From: Gp1-AA122 sp035631655
Lineage (GTDB): Bacteria; Acidobacteriota; Terriglobia; Terriglobales; Acidobacteriaceae
Assembly: GCA_035631655.1 (NCBI GenBank)
Contig: DASQIH010000207.1
Coordinates: forward strand, 1-28,317
Direction of reading: 5' to 3'
DNA length: 28,317 nt
Of the stretch, positions 21,487 through 28,317 are shown piece by piece (position 1 is the stretch's first letter; every line of letters starts with the position of its first letter). Under the pieces are notes generated by a model, which saw only the letters and a program-made list of their open reading frames with translations, did no database searches and was not told the origin of the DNA. A program made the position numbers and the translations under genes.

Positions 21487-22137
21487 ATGGCGCGAATAAT
21501 AATGAGGATAACGGCGCCGGCAATAGCGGTGATGCTCCTGTTCAGTGGGCTGGCGTTGGCGCAGCGCGATCACGACGACGATGACGGTGGCTATTACCGA
21601 GGCGGCGTATCACAGGCCCGGCGGTATGGATATCAGAGCGGTTATTCCGACGGCATCCGCAAAGGGCGCGAGGAAGGCCGCGAACACGATCCCTTCGACT
21701 ATCGCACTCCCGACTGGCGGCAGGCTACGCGGGGCTACCAGTCATGGATGGGCCCGGCGAACTGGTTCCGGCAAGGCTACCAGGAAGGCTATCGCAGCGG
21801 CTTTGAAAGCGGCTACCAGAGCATGAACCGGCGCCGCGGCGATGGAGATGGCGATCGTGACGACGGCTACGGCCGCGGCAACTACGGCTGGCATGGCGGC
21901 GGTTACGGCTATGGCAACCCTGCCTACAACATCGGCTATCAGGATGGCAGCACGGTAGCCCGCCAGGATCTGGAGCGCGGCAAGAAGTTCAATCCCAAAC
22001 CGCGGGGGCCTTATGATGACAAGGACCACGGGTACCGTCAAGAATACGGCGACAAGAACGCCTATAGAACGCAGTACACCAATGGCTATCGCGCCGGATA
22101 CGAGGCCAATTACCACCGCGGATACTCGGGATACTAG
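21487..22137 (+). CDS. Secreted Gly/Tyr-rich protein with a duplicated module
   Basis: The 216-residue protein starts at ATG 21487 with AGGAGG five bases upstream and has a clear signal peptide (about residues 7-25, ending LALA before QRDH). An Asp run follows. Two copies of a roughly 60-residue module can be aligned, about residues 52-110 and 150-209. Each starts GYxDG, has a charged middle with a Pro, then GY about 31 residues on, and ends in GY/GF-rich text (GYQEGYRSGFESGY versus YTNGYRAGYEANY). A Gly-rich linker (119-147) joins them. Composition is Gly, Tyr, Arg and Asp rich. The function is unknown; a structural or polyelectrolyte-binding envelope role is a guess. A strong terminator follows. 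Confidence 0.82.
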   Translation: MARIIMRITAPAIAVMLLFSGLALAQRDHDDDDGGYYRGGVSQARRYGYQSGYSDGIRKGREEGREHDPFDYRTPDWRQATRGYQSWMGPANWFRQGYQEGYRSGFESGYQSMNRRRGDGDGDRDDGYGRGNYGWHGGGYGYGNPAYNIGYQDGSTVARQDLERGKKFNPKPRGPYDDKDHGYRQEYGDKNAYRTQYTNGYRAGYEANYHRGYSGY

Positions 22138-22165
22138 GTAATTCACTCCTGCCGGGTGTAATCAA

Positions 22166-22196
22166 ACCGCCGGATCTCCGGCGGTCTTGCTTTTTT
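22166..22196 (+). terminator. Intrinsic terminator after the Gly/Tyr-rich protein gene
   Basis: ACCGCCGG (22166-22173) pairs perfectly with CCGGCGGT (22178-22185) around ATCT, followed by CTTGCTTTTTT. It begins 29 nt after the stop codon. Confidence 0.9.
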
Positions 22197-22307
22197 GAAT
22201 ATCGCAATTAAAATCACGCAGCGTTCATTGCGGAGATTTCATCCAAAGCTGAATCGAACCCTCAGGCTCTTGGTCCGCGGACTATCTCGCATTCAAGGAG
22301 CAAAGCC

Positions 22308-22757
22308 ATGTTCAGGCGACTCTTGAGAACTGATTCCGGTAACTGCGTGTTAACTGTGATGAGGCTCATTCTAGGGATTGTGTTTTTCATGCATGGCGCG
22401 CAAAAGACGCTGGGGTGGTTCGGGGGACATGGATTTCATGCCACGATGGGCTTTTTCACCCATCTAGGCATTCCAGCTCCGTTCGCGTTTCTCGCTATCT
22501 GCGCCGAATTCTTGGGCGGCATCGGGTTGATTCTAGGATTCCTCAGCCGGGTGGCGGCCTTTGGCATTTTTGTCGAGATGCTGGTAGCGGTGTTCATGAT
22601 CCACCGCCACTTTGGCTTTTTCATGAACTGGTCGGGAAGTCAAAATGGGGAAGGATTCGAGTATCACCTGCTGGTGTTTGCCATCAGCTTAGCCATTATG
22701 GCAAGGGGCGCCGGGGCGTTCTCGATTGATGGTGCCCTCTCGTCTGAGGACAACTAG
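22308..22757 (+). CDS. DoxX family membrane protein
   Basis: The 149-residue protein has the DoxX pattern of about four membrane helices. The opening span includes MRLILGIVFFMHGAQKTLGW with the conserved HGAQK region (residues 29-33). The later GIPAPFAFLAICAEFLGGIGL and GFLSRVAAFGIFVEMLVAVF segments match the family, and the C-terminal helix follows EYHLLVFAISLAIMARG. ATG 22308 has AAGGAG eight bases upstream. Family members take part in redox or small-molecule chemistry at the membrane, but the specific reaction here is not inferable. It is preceded by the terminator at 22166-22196, so it has its own promoter (not identified) and converges with atpC, 45 nt away. Confidence 0.9.
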   Translation: MFRRLLRTDSGNCVLTVMRLILGIVFFMHGAQKTLGWFGGHGFHATMGFFTHLGIPAPFAFLAICAEFLGGIGLILGFLSRVAAFGIFVEMLVAVFMIHRHFGFFMNWSGSQNGEGFEYHLLVFAISLAIMARGAGAFSIDGALSSEDN

Positions 22758-22802
22758 GTAATACAGGCAAGGACCTGAGCTTGTGAGCGCGAGCGAGCAT
22801 GC

Positions 22803-23207
22803 TTACGATTTGCTGGCGACCTGCAGGCGAGTTTCGGCGCGCTGCAAGGCATTTTGGGCGCGTTCGTAGTCGGTTTCCGTATTGCCGCTCTTGAGGCGTT
22901 GCTCAGCGCGTTCTTTCGCTTCTTGGGCGCGCTTCACGTCGATTTCGTCGGCGCGTTCAGCATTCTCCGCCAGGATCGTGACTTTGTCGGGCAGGACTTC
23001 GGCAAAGCCCCAGGCTAGCGCGATGTGGTGCGTGTAGCCGTCATTGCGATATGTGATTTCGCCTACCGCCAGTTCGGTGATCAGCGGAGCGTGGCCCGCA
23101 AGCACGCCGATATAGCCATTCTTGGCAGGAATTTGCATCTCCTCGGCCACATCGCGCACCACGAGTTTCTCAGGGGTGACGATTTCGAATTGGAAAGTCT
23201 CGGGCAT
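22803..23207 (-). CDS. atpC: ATP synthase F1 epsilon subunit
   Basis: The 134-residue subunit belongs to the F1 central stalk and modulates ATPase activity. The N-terminal beta domain has FQFEIVTPEKLVVRDVAEEM, then PAKNGYIGVLAGHAPLITEL. A C-terminal two-helix part rich in Ala/Glu/Arg (about residues 88-132) follows, as expected for the inhibitory domain. ATG 23207 has only GAGAATTA before it. A heptamer array starts four bases upstream and fills the spacer to atpD. It is the last gene of the ATP synthase operon and converges with doxX. Confidence 0.96.
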   Translation of the reverse strand: MPETFQFEIVTPEKLVVRDVAEEMQIPAKNGYIGVLAGHAPLITELAVGEITYRNDGYTHHIALAWGFAEVLPDKVTILAENAERADEIDVKRAQEAKERAEQRLKSGNTETDYERAQNALQRAETRLQVASKS

Positions 23208-23211
23208 TAAT

Positions 23212-23257
23212 TCTCAGTTATCGGGTTTCCGTTCTCGGTACTCGGTACCAGGTACTC
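23212..23257. repeat. Heptamer array filling the atpD-atpC spacer
   Basis: Contiguous 7-nt units, TCTCAGT, TATCGGG, TTTCCGT, TCTCGGT, ACTCGGT, ACCAGGT, then ACTCTTA, run from four bases upstream of the atpC ATG into the atpD stop codon (23258-23260). The units share a framework but no two are identical. Confidence 0.75.
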
Positions 23258-24709
23258 TTACGCTGCTGCCGAAGCGGTCTTCAGCTTTTCGGCAGCTTCT
23301 AGTACCTCGTCAATCGTTCCTTTCATATAAAAGGCCTGTTCGGGGATTTCGTCATACTTGCCTTCGACAATTCCGCAGAAGCCTTTCACCGTGTCTGCAA
23401 TCTTCACGTAGCGTCCGGGTGTTCCGGTGAACTGCTCGGCCACGTGAAAGGGTTGCGACAGGAATTTCTGGATCTTGCGTGCTCTTGCCACGGTAAGCTT
23501 CTGGTCTTCGCTCAATTCGTCGATTCCCAGGATGGCGATGATGTCCTGCAGGTCTTTGTAAGTCTGCAACGTCTTCTTGACCGACTGCGCGACATCGTAG
23601 TGATCTTGGCCAACGATGCGCGGGTCGAGAATGCGTGACGTCGACGCCAGCGGATCTACCGCGGGATAAATTCCGATTTCCGTTAGAGCGCGCGACAACA
23701 CCGTGGTCGCGTCCAGGTGCGCGAAGGTAGTGGCGGGGGCTGGATCGGTCAGGTCGTCGGCAGGCACGTAGATGGCCTGAACGGATGTCACCGATCCCTT
23801 CTTCGTCGACGTAATGCGCTCTTGTAACTCGCCCATCTCAGTCGCCAGGTTGGGCTGATAGCCGACCGCGCTGGGCATGCGACCCAGTAGCGCGGAGACT
23901 TCAGAGCCTGCTTGCGTGAAGCGAAAAATGTTGTCGATGAAGAGCAGGGTGTCGGCGCCTTCGATGTCACGGAAGTACTCGGCGACCGTAAGACCGGTGA
24001 GCGCCACGCGCAGGCGAGCACCAGGAGGCTCAGTCATCTGGCCATAAATCAGGGCTGCTTTGGATTTCGAGGGATCACCCGGCTTGATCACGCCGGATTC
24101 GCTCATTTCCAGCCACAGGTCGTTGCCTTCGCGGGTGCGCTCACCTACTCCGGCAAACACGGAGAAGCCGCCGTGCTGCTTGGCGACGTTGTTGATCAGC
24201 TCCATGATGACCACGGTTTTGCCCACCCCGGCTCCACCGAACAAGCCGATCTTGCCGCCTTTCAGGAAGGGCTGGATCAGGTCGACTACCTTGACCCCGG
24301 TTTCGAACATCTCGGCAGTGGTGGCTTGCTCATCGAACGCCGGCGCGGGGCGATGAATGGGCATGGTCTGCGTGTGCTGGATGGGACCCAGTTGGTCCAC
24401 GGGCTCGCCGATGACGTTCATTACGCGCCCCAGAGTGCCGGGACCTACTGGGACCGAGATTGGGCCGCCCTGGTCGATGGCCTTCATGCCGCGCACCATA
24501 CCGTCGGTAGGCTCCATGGCGACGCAGCGGACGCGCCCTTCGCCGAGATGCTGCTGCACTTCGAGGATGACGTTGATCGGGAATGGGACCTGGAAGCCGT
24601 CACTCACCACGCGCAGCGCCTGGTAAATCGGCGGCATGCTACCTTCGATAAATTGCACGTCCACGGCGGGACCGGCAACTTGAATTACGTGTCCAATGTT
24701 GTCAGGCAT
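23258..24709 (-). CDS. atpD: ATP synthase F1 beta subunit (catalytic)
   Basis: The 483-residue catalytic subunit has the Walker A motif GGAGVGKT (residues 158-165), the catalytic region GERTREGNDLW and Walker B segment DTLLFIDNIFRFTQAG. The DELSEED-type lever is present in modified form as IDELSEDQKLTV. Length and order are standard. ATG 24709 is fixed by MPDNIGHVIQVAGPAVDV. No Shine-Dalgarno is visible; the bases before it, GAACTGATTT, are the edge of a heptamer array. It is co-directional with atpG, 114 nt upstream, and atpC, downstream. Confidence 0.98.
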   Translation of the reverse strand: MPDNIGHVIQVAGPAVDVQFIEGSMPPIYQALRVVSDGFQVPFPINVILEVQQHLGEGRVRCVAMEPTDGMVRGMKAIDQGGPISVPVGPGTLGRVMNVIGEPVDQLGPIQHTQTMPIHRPAPAFDEQATTAEMFETGVKVVDLIQPFLKGGKIGLFGGAGVGKTVVIMELINNVAKQHGGFSVFAGVGERTREGNDLWLEMSESGVIKPGDPSKSKAALIYGQMTEPPGARLRVALTGLTVAEYFRDIEGADTLLFIDNIFRFTQAGSEVSALLGRMPSAVGYQPNLATEMGELQERITSTKKGSVTSVQAIYVPADDLTDPAPATTFAHLDATTVLSRALTEIGIYPAVDPLASTSRILDPRIVGQDHYDVAQSVKKTLQTYKDLQDIIAILGIDELSEDQKLTVARARKIQKFLSQPFHVAEQFTGTPGRYVKIADTVKGFCGIVEGKYDEIPEQAFYMKGTIDEVLEAAEKLKTASAAA

Positions 24710-24712
24710 AAA

Positions 24713-24824
24713 TCAGTTCTCGGTTGTCAGTTGGCTCTTGGCCTTTAGCTTTTAGTCCTTATCCACTGACTCGATTCTTTTCTTTCCTTAGCTAACAGCT
24801 AAAAGCTAAAAGCTTAAGAGCTCC
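24713..24824. repeat. Paired heptamer arrays in the atpG-atpD spacer
   Basis: The left run has TCAGTTC, TCGGTTG, TCAGTTG, GCTCTTG, GCCTTTA, GCTTTTA, GTCCTTA (24713-24761). The right run has AGCTAAC, AGCTAAA, AGCTAAA, AGCTTAA, GAGCTCC (24790-24824; the second unit overlaps the same phase). A perfect 12-bp inverted repeat, TTTAGCTTTTAG (24744-24755) with CTAAAAGCTAAA (24799-24810), links them. The last unit overlaps the atpG stop codon by one base. Confidence 0.85.
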
Positions 24825-25882
24825 TACATCGCGGCTGCTGCTCCGCTGACGATTTCGATAATCTCCTTCGTGATCTTAGCCTGCCGTGCGCGGTTCATGG
24901 CTAGGGTCAAGGAGTCGATCATGTCGGTCGCGTTGTTGGTGGCGGCGTCCATGGCGGTCATGCGGGCCGCCTGTTCGGCGGCCACCGACTCCAATAGCGA
25001 ACGGAAAATCTGCACTCCAACGTACTTCGGGAGCAGGCCTTGGAACAGCTCAGCGGGCGGCTGCTCGTAAATGTAATCCACCGGGGCCGCGCCAAATCTG
25101 GCGGCTTCGGCATCGATGGCGCGCGTGTCGGCGGGGCGCAGCGCCACTCCTGTGCCTTTGGCGGCTTCGATCGCCCTCTCTCTTTCCTTTTCGCCCATTT
25201 CTTCCGCCTGGCGGACCACGGATTCCCCGATGTTCTCGATGGGGAGAATCTGTTCCACGATCAGGCGCTGTGCGATTACCGACTTGAATTCGTTGAACAG
25301 CAGGTAGACGGAATCGATGTCACAGCGACTGTAGCGGTCAATCACTCGCTGGGCGATCTCGTCGGCAAGCGCGTATTCGAGTTTGTTTAATACGCCTATT
25401 TGTTCCCCGACGATGGCGATCGCGGGACCCGCCGACTGTTCCTCGCCTTCTTTGTGTTCACGGGGTTGGGCGGTCGGAAAACGGCGCCGCATGAAATCGC
25501 GGCCTTTGCGGCCTATCGTTTCCAGTTCGATATTTTTTCCCGCTTTGGATTCCAGGAAGCGCATCGCGGCCTTCAGGATATTGGTGTTGAAGGCCCCGGC
25601 AAGGCCTTTGTCGCCGGTCGCGATAATCAGCAGGATGTTTTTTTCTTCACGCTGGGCCAGAAGCGGATGGCGGGGCTCACCGGTTTCCGGATCGTAAATC
25701 TCGGCGCGGGAGACCAGCGACTTGAGCACGTTCGTCAGCATCTGCGCATACGGACGCGCCGACAGCGCGCGGTCCTGCGCACGACGCAGCTTGGCCGCCG
25801 AGACCATTTTCATGGCTTTGGTGATCTGCCGCGTGTTGGTCACGCTGCGGATGCGCCGCCGGATGTCGAGAATGTTGGCCAT
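24824..25882 (-). CDS. atpG: ATP synthase F1 gamma subunit with two insertions
   Basis: The gamma subunit forms the rotating shaft of F1. Both coiled-coil ends are canonical: MANILDIRRRIRSVTNTRQI, then TKAMKMVSAAKLRRAQ at the N-terminus, and TNNATDMIDSLTLAMNRARQ, then AKITKEIIEIVSGAAA at the C-terminus. At 352 residues it is about 55-65 longer than usual. The excess is in a Glu/Gln-rich loop (about residues 136-156) and a charged helical insertion (about 219-266) between conserved segments. Both are in frame and free of repeat DNA, so they look native. ATG 25882 has weak upstream pairing (AAGCGAACG). It lies between atpA and atpD. Confidence 0.96.
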   Translation of the reverse strand: MANILDIRRRIRSVTNTRQITKAMKMVSAAKLRRAQDRALSARPYAQMLTNVLKSLVSRAEIYDPETGEPRHPLLAQREEKNILLIIATGDKGLAGAFNTNILKAAMRFLESKAGKNIELETIGRKGRDFMRRRFPTAQPREHKEGEEQSAGPAIAIVGEQIGVLNKLEYALADEIAQRVIDRYSRCDIDSVYLLFNEFKSVIAQRLIVEQILPIENIGESVVRQAEEMGEKERERAIEAAKGTGVALRPADTRAIDAEAARFGAAPVDYIYEQPPAELFQGLLPKYVGVQIFRSLLESVAAEQAARMTAMDAATNNATDMIDSLTLAMNRARQAKITKEIIEIVSGAAAAM

Positions 25883-25897
25883 TTGATCGTTCGCTTC

Positions 25898-25925
25898 TGG
25901 GTGCTGGGTGCTCGGTACTGGGTAC
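25898..25925. repeat. Heptamer array in the atpA-atpG spacer
   Basis: Four contiguous units, TGGGTGC, TGGGTGC, TCGGTAC and TGGGTAC, end on the first base of the atpA stop codon (25925-25927 on the minus strand). Confidence 0.85.
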
Positions 25926-27460
25926 TACTTCGCCGCCACTTCCTGGCGCGATTCGAGGAACTGCTGTTTGCACTCCTTGATCACACGGGTCATTTCCTGC
26001 TTCATGTTGTCGTCGAGGATCTTCTTTTCCATGATGGTTCGTAGCAGGGCAGGATTGCTGGTGTCCACGTAGCGGTAAAGCTCCTTTTCGAATTCGCGGA
26101 CCTGATCTACCGGCATGTCGTCGAGAAAGCCTCCAGTTCCGGCGAAGATGATCAAAATCTGCTTGGAGAAGGGCAAGGGCGAGAACTGGCCCTGCTTGAG
26201 GATTTCGACCAGTCGCTGGCCTCGGGCTAATTGTGCCTGGGTGGCCTTGTCGAGATCGCTGCCGAATTGCGCGAAGGCTGCTAGTTCGCGGAACTGGGCG
26301 AGTTCAAGTTTTAAAGTTCCAGCTACCTGGCGCATGGCTTTAATCTGCGCGCTGCCGCCGACACGGCTCACTGACAGACCTACGTTAACCGCGGGGCGGA
26401 CACCCTGGTTGAACAAGTCGGTTTCCAGATAGATTTGACCGTCGGTGATGGAAATCACGTTCGTCGGAATGTAGGCGGAAACGTCGCCCGCCTGGGTTTC
26501 GATGATGGGCAGAGCGGTCAGGGAGCCGCCGCCTTTCTCATTGCTATATTTTGCGGCACGCTCCAGCAGGCGCGAGTGGAGATAGAAAACGTCTCCGGGG
26601 TAGGCCTCGCGGCCGGGCGGGCGGCGCAGTAGCAGGGAAATTTCGCGGTAAGACGCAGCGTGCTTGGAGAGGTCGTCGTAGATGCACAGCGCGTGACGCT
26701 TGGAATCGCGGAAGTACTCGCCCATGGCGCAGGCGGCATAAGGGGCGATGTACTGCATGGGGGCCGGTTCCGAGGCAGAGGCGGCCACCACGATGGTGTA
26801 CTCCATGGCGCCGTAGTCTTCGAGCGTCTTGACTACCTGGGCAATCGAGGAGCGCTTCTGGCCGACGGCGCAGTAAATGCAAATCAAGTCATTGCCCTTG
26901 TTGTTGATGATGGTGTCAAGGGCAAGGGCGGTCTTGCCGGTCTGGCGATCTCCGATAATCAACTCGCGCTGACCACGGCCGATGGGAATCATGCTGTCGA
27001 TGGCCTTCAACCCGGTGGCCATGGGCTCGCGAACAGGCTGGCGATCAATAACGCCGGGAGCCAGGCGCTCCAGCGGAATGTATTTGTCAGTGGCGATGGG
27101 ACCCTTATCGTCGATGGGCTGGCCGAGTGAATTGACGACCCGGCCTACCAAAGCCTCGCCCACGGGCACGCTCATGATGCGGCCGGTACGCTTAACCTCG
27201 TCGCCTTCCTTGATTTCTGTGTAGTCGCCGAGCAACACCACGCCGACCTGGTCTTCTTCCAGGTTCATGGCGATCCCCGCGACAGCATGCGGGAAGGAGA
27301 GCAGCTCTCCAGCCATGACTTTGTCGAGGCCATGCACGCGGGCGATGCCGTCGCCCAGGGTAATGACCGTGCCGACCTCGTCCACCGCGATCTTGGACTC
27401 GTAGTTCTCGATTTGCTCGCGGATGAGCTTGGTGATTTCGTCTGCTTTGATTTGTGCCAT
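25925..27460 (-). CDS. atpA: ATP synthase F1 alpha subunit
   Basis: The 511-residue regulatory nucleotide-binding subunit has the Walker A variant GDRQTGKT (residues 170-177) and the family text ELIIGDRQTGKTALALDTII. It also has YCAVGQKRSSIAQV, ALCIYDDLSKHAASYREISL and the signature VGLSVSRVGGSAQIKAMRQV. Length is standard. ATG 27460 is fixed by the conserved N-terminus (MAQIKADEITKLIREQIENY). The preceding bases GAGCTGATTT give no Shine-Dalgarno and are very similar to those before atpD (GAACTGATTT). A heptamer array starts three bases upstream and extends most of the way to atpH. Confidence 0.98.
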   Translation of the reverse strand: MAQIKADEITKLIREQIENYESKIAVDEVGTVITLGDGIARVHGLDKVMAGELLSFPHAVAGIAMNLEEDQVGVVLLGDYTEIKEGDEVKRTGRIMSVPVGEALVGRVVNSLGQPIDDKGPIATDKYIPLERLAPGVIDRQPVREPMATGLKAIDSMIPIGRGQRELIIGDRQTGKTALALDTIINNKGNDLICIYCAVGQKRSSIAQVVKTLEDYGAMEYTIVVAASASEPAPMQYIAPYAACAMGEYFRDSKRHALCIYDDLSKHAASYREISLLLRRPPGREAYPGDVFYLHSRLLERAAKYSNEKGGGSLTALPIIETQAGDVSAYIPTNVISITDGQIYLETDLFNQGVRPAVNVGLSVSRVGGSAQIKAMRQVAGTLKLELAQFRELAAFAQFGSDLDKATQAQLARGQRLVEILKQGQFSPLPFSKQILIIFAGTGGFLDDMPVDQVREFEKELYRYVDTSNPALLRTIMEKKILDDNMKQEMTRVIKECKQQFLESRQEVAAK

Positions 27461-27463
27461 AAA

Positions 27464-27526
27464 TCAGCTCTTAGCTACTAGCTCTTAATCCCTGGCGTTC
27501 AGCTCTCAGCTCTCAGCTTTCAGCTA
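27464..27526. repeat. Heptamer array in the atpH-atpA spacer
   Basis: Nine contiguous 7-nt units in one phase: TCAGCTC, TTAGCTA, CTAGCTC, TTAATCC, CTGGCGT, TCAGCTC, TCAGCTC, TCAGCTT, TCAGCTA. The array begins three bases upstream of the atpA ATG. An inverted word, GAGAGCTGA, follows near 27536-27544, so a hairpin is possible. Confidence 0.85.
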
Positions 27527-27556
27527 GAATAGCGCCGAGAGCTGATACCTAAAAAG

Positions 27557-28096
27557 CTAGGTCCCAGCTAATTGTTCGCGGATTCTTTCCAGCTGTCCTT
27601 TGACCGAACCGTCGTAGATCGTGCTGCCCAGCTTGACGATTGCGCCACCCAAGAGTGAACTATCTTGCGAATAGCGGGCACGTACCTTCTTCCCCGTCAG
27701 TTTTTCTACCTGCAGTTCGAGAGCCCGGCGCTCGGAATCACTTAAATCGCGCGCGCTGGCAATTTCTGCTTCGGCAAAACCCAGGCGCTGATTCAACTCC
27801 TGCTCGAAATCCTTGATGACTTGGTCGAGCAGGTTAATGCGACGATGATCGATCAGCACCGCGATGAAATTCCGGACAGGCCGGGAAATTGCCTCGCGCT
27901 TGACGATGGCATCCAGCAACGCGTGTTTCTGCTCAGCCGGAATCGCCGGGCTTTCCCAGACACGGCGCAGTTCCAGGCTGCTCTTCGCGGTCGCGGCTAT
28001 CGTGTGAAGTTCCTGCAGTGTCTTGTCCGCGTCCAAGCGAGCGCTCAGCACGACGTCCACGAAGGCCCGGGCATAACGGCTGGTGAGCGCTGACAT
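27557..28096 (-). CDS. atpH: ATP synthase F1 delta subunit
   Basis: The 179-residue subunit (OSCP-like) links F1 to the peripheral stalk. It has the N-terminal helical bundle (SALTSRYARAFVDVV, then KTLQELHTIAATAKSSLELR), the family segment VRNFIAVLIDHRRINLL and the C-terminal VRARYSQDSSLLGGAIVKLG, with DGSVKGQLERIREQL at the end. ATG 28096 is fixed by homology; AGGTGG lies upstream. It starts two bases after the atpF stop, so the two genes are tightly coupled. Confidence 0.96.
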   Translation of the reverse strand: MSALTSRYARAFVDVVLSARLDADKTLQELHTIAATAKSSLELRRVWESPAIPAEQKHALLDAIVKREAISRPVRNFIAVLIDHRRINLLDQVIKDFEQELNQRLGFAEAEIASARDLSDSERRALELQVEKLTGKKVRARYSQDSSLLGGAIVKLGSTIYDGSVKGQLERIREQLAGT

Positions 28097-28098
28097 GG

Positions 28099-28317
28099 CT
28101 ACCGGCCACCTTTTTCCGGACGGCCGTTAGAGTCCGTGCTGCCCAATTGGTCAGCGAAGGTGCGGACCAGCGCCTGATCGGTGTCACTGTCGACGCGAAT
28201 TTGCCTCTGCGCCATCGAGACAGCCAGGTCGGCTGCGTAGGCTTTGAGCTCGCGTCGTGCTGATTTGGCCGCCGCCGCGATCTCCTGCTCTGCCGATTGA
28301 ATGATTTTGCGAGCATC
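28099..28317 (-). CDS. atpF: ATP synthase F0 b subunit, C-terminal part (cut by window edge)
   Basis: The last 72 codons are visible, ending at TAG 28099-28101. The text starts DARKIIQSAEQEIAAAAKSA and continues as a charged, Ala-rich amphipathic helix (RRELKAYAADLAVSMAQRQI), which is typical of the b-subunit dimerisation and F1-contact region. It ends in a short polar tail (STDSNGRPEKGGR). The membrane anchor and start lie beyond base 28317. Position directly before atpH supports the identity. A longer open frame in another phase covers the same bases and is a shadow. Confidence 0.85.
   Translation of the reverse strand, partial: DARKIIQSAEQEIAAAAKSARRELKAYAADLAVSMAQRQIRVDSDTDQALVRTFADQLGSTDSNGRPEKGGR

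Noticed and set aside
27933..28316. 127-codon minus-strand frame spanning atpF and atpH
   Set aside because: The adjacent frame gives clear AtpF C-terminal sequence ending at 28099 and AtpH starting at 28096, so this frame is a shadow.

Overview
The window looks like a piece of an Acidobacteriota chromosome (Terriglobia / Koribacter-like). This is an inference from overall protein character, the mix of operons and the many short palindromic intergenic repeats; no 16S rRNA gene is present. Base composition is moderately GC-rich and gene density is high. There is no sign of phage, an integrase or a complete insertion sequence.

Layout. 104-1588 (+): GAF-GAF-GGDEF diguanylate cyclase. 1736-5908 (-): a four-gene envelope-stress-like operon transcribed leftwards, ECF sigma factor, zinc-finger anti-sigma factor with HEAT-like repeats, secreted DUF4097 protein made of exact 18-residue coils, and secreted double-PDZ protein. 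6265-11500 (-): a conserved housekeeping block, ispE, tRNA-Gln(UUG), prs, rplY (CTC/L25), pth, rpsF, rpsR, rplI. 11557-12664: two divergent genes of unknown function. 12777-15370 (+): a PafA-like secreted alkaline phosphatase whose stop overlaps the start of pyrD (class 1B). 15259-15744 (-): a DUF1761 membrane-protein gene whose 3' half has been replaced by repeat DNA. 15913-16389 (+): msrA. 16441-20061 (-): a small membrane protein, a Met/His-rich probable outer-membrane barrel, a zinc-finger membrane protein, a WalJ/YycJ-like metallo-hydrolase and another small membrane protein. 20351-21199 (-): 3-hydroxybutyryl-CoA dehydrogenase. 21487-22757 (+): a Gly/Tyr-rich secreted protein with a duplicated module, then a DoxX-family protein. 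22803-28317 (-): the F1 part of ATP synthase, atpC-D-G-A-H and the 3' end of atpF, running off the window edge.

The most interesting layer is between the genes. (1) Nine spacers inside the two essential minus-strand operons (ribosomal/prs and ATP synthase) hold degenerate 7-nt tandem repeats. The word differs from spacer to spacer, but the framework is shared (about T-Y-R-G-Y-N-N). The arrays run from a few bases upstream of the downstream gene's start codon to, and sometimes into, the upstream gene's stop codon. Many contain both a heptamer run and its inverted copy, so the transcript could fold into a hairpin. (2) A separate family of GC-rich hairpins (cores like GGGTC-N3-GACCC and CGGGCA-N4-TGCCCG) sits 9-40 nt after the stop codons of eight genes. 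At the ends of two transcripts the hairpin is followed by a U-tract and probably terminates transcription. One copy lies in frame inside ispE, and a double copy interrupts the DUF1761 gene. (3) A 155-bp MITE-like element with nested inverted repeats lies at 20088-20242.

Functional assignments below come from reading the translations and recalling family motifs. No database search was run.
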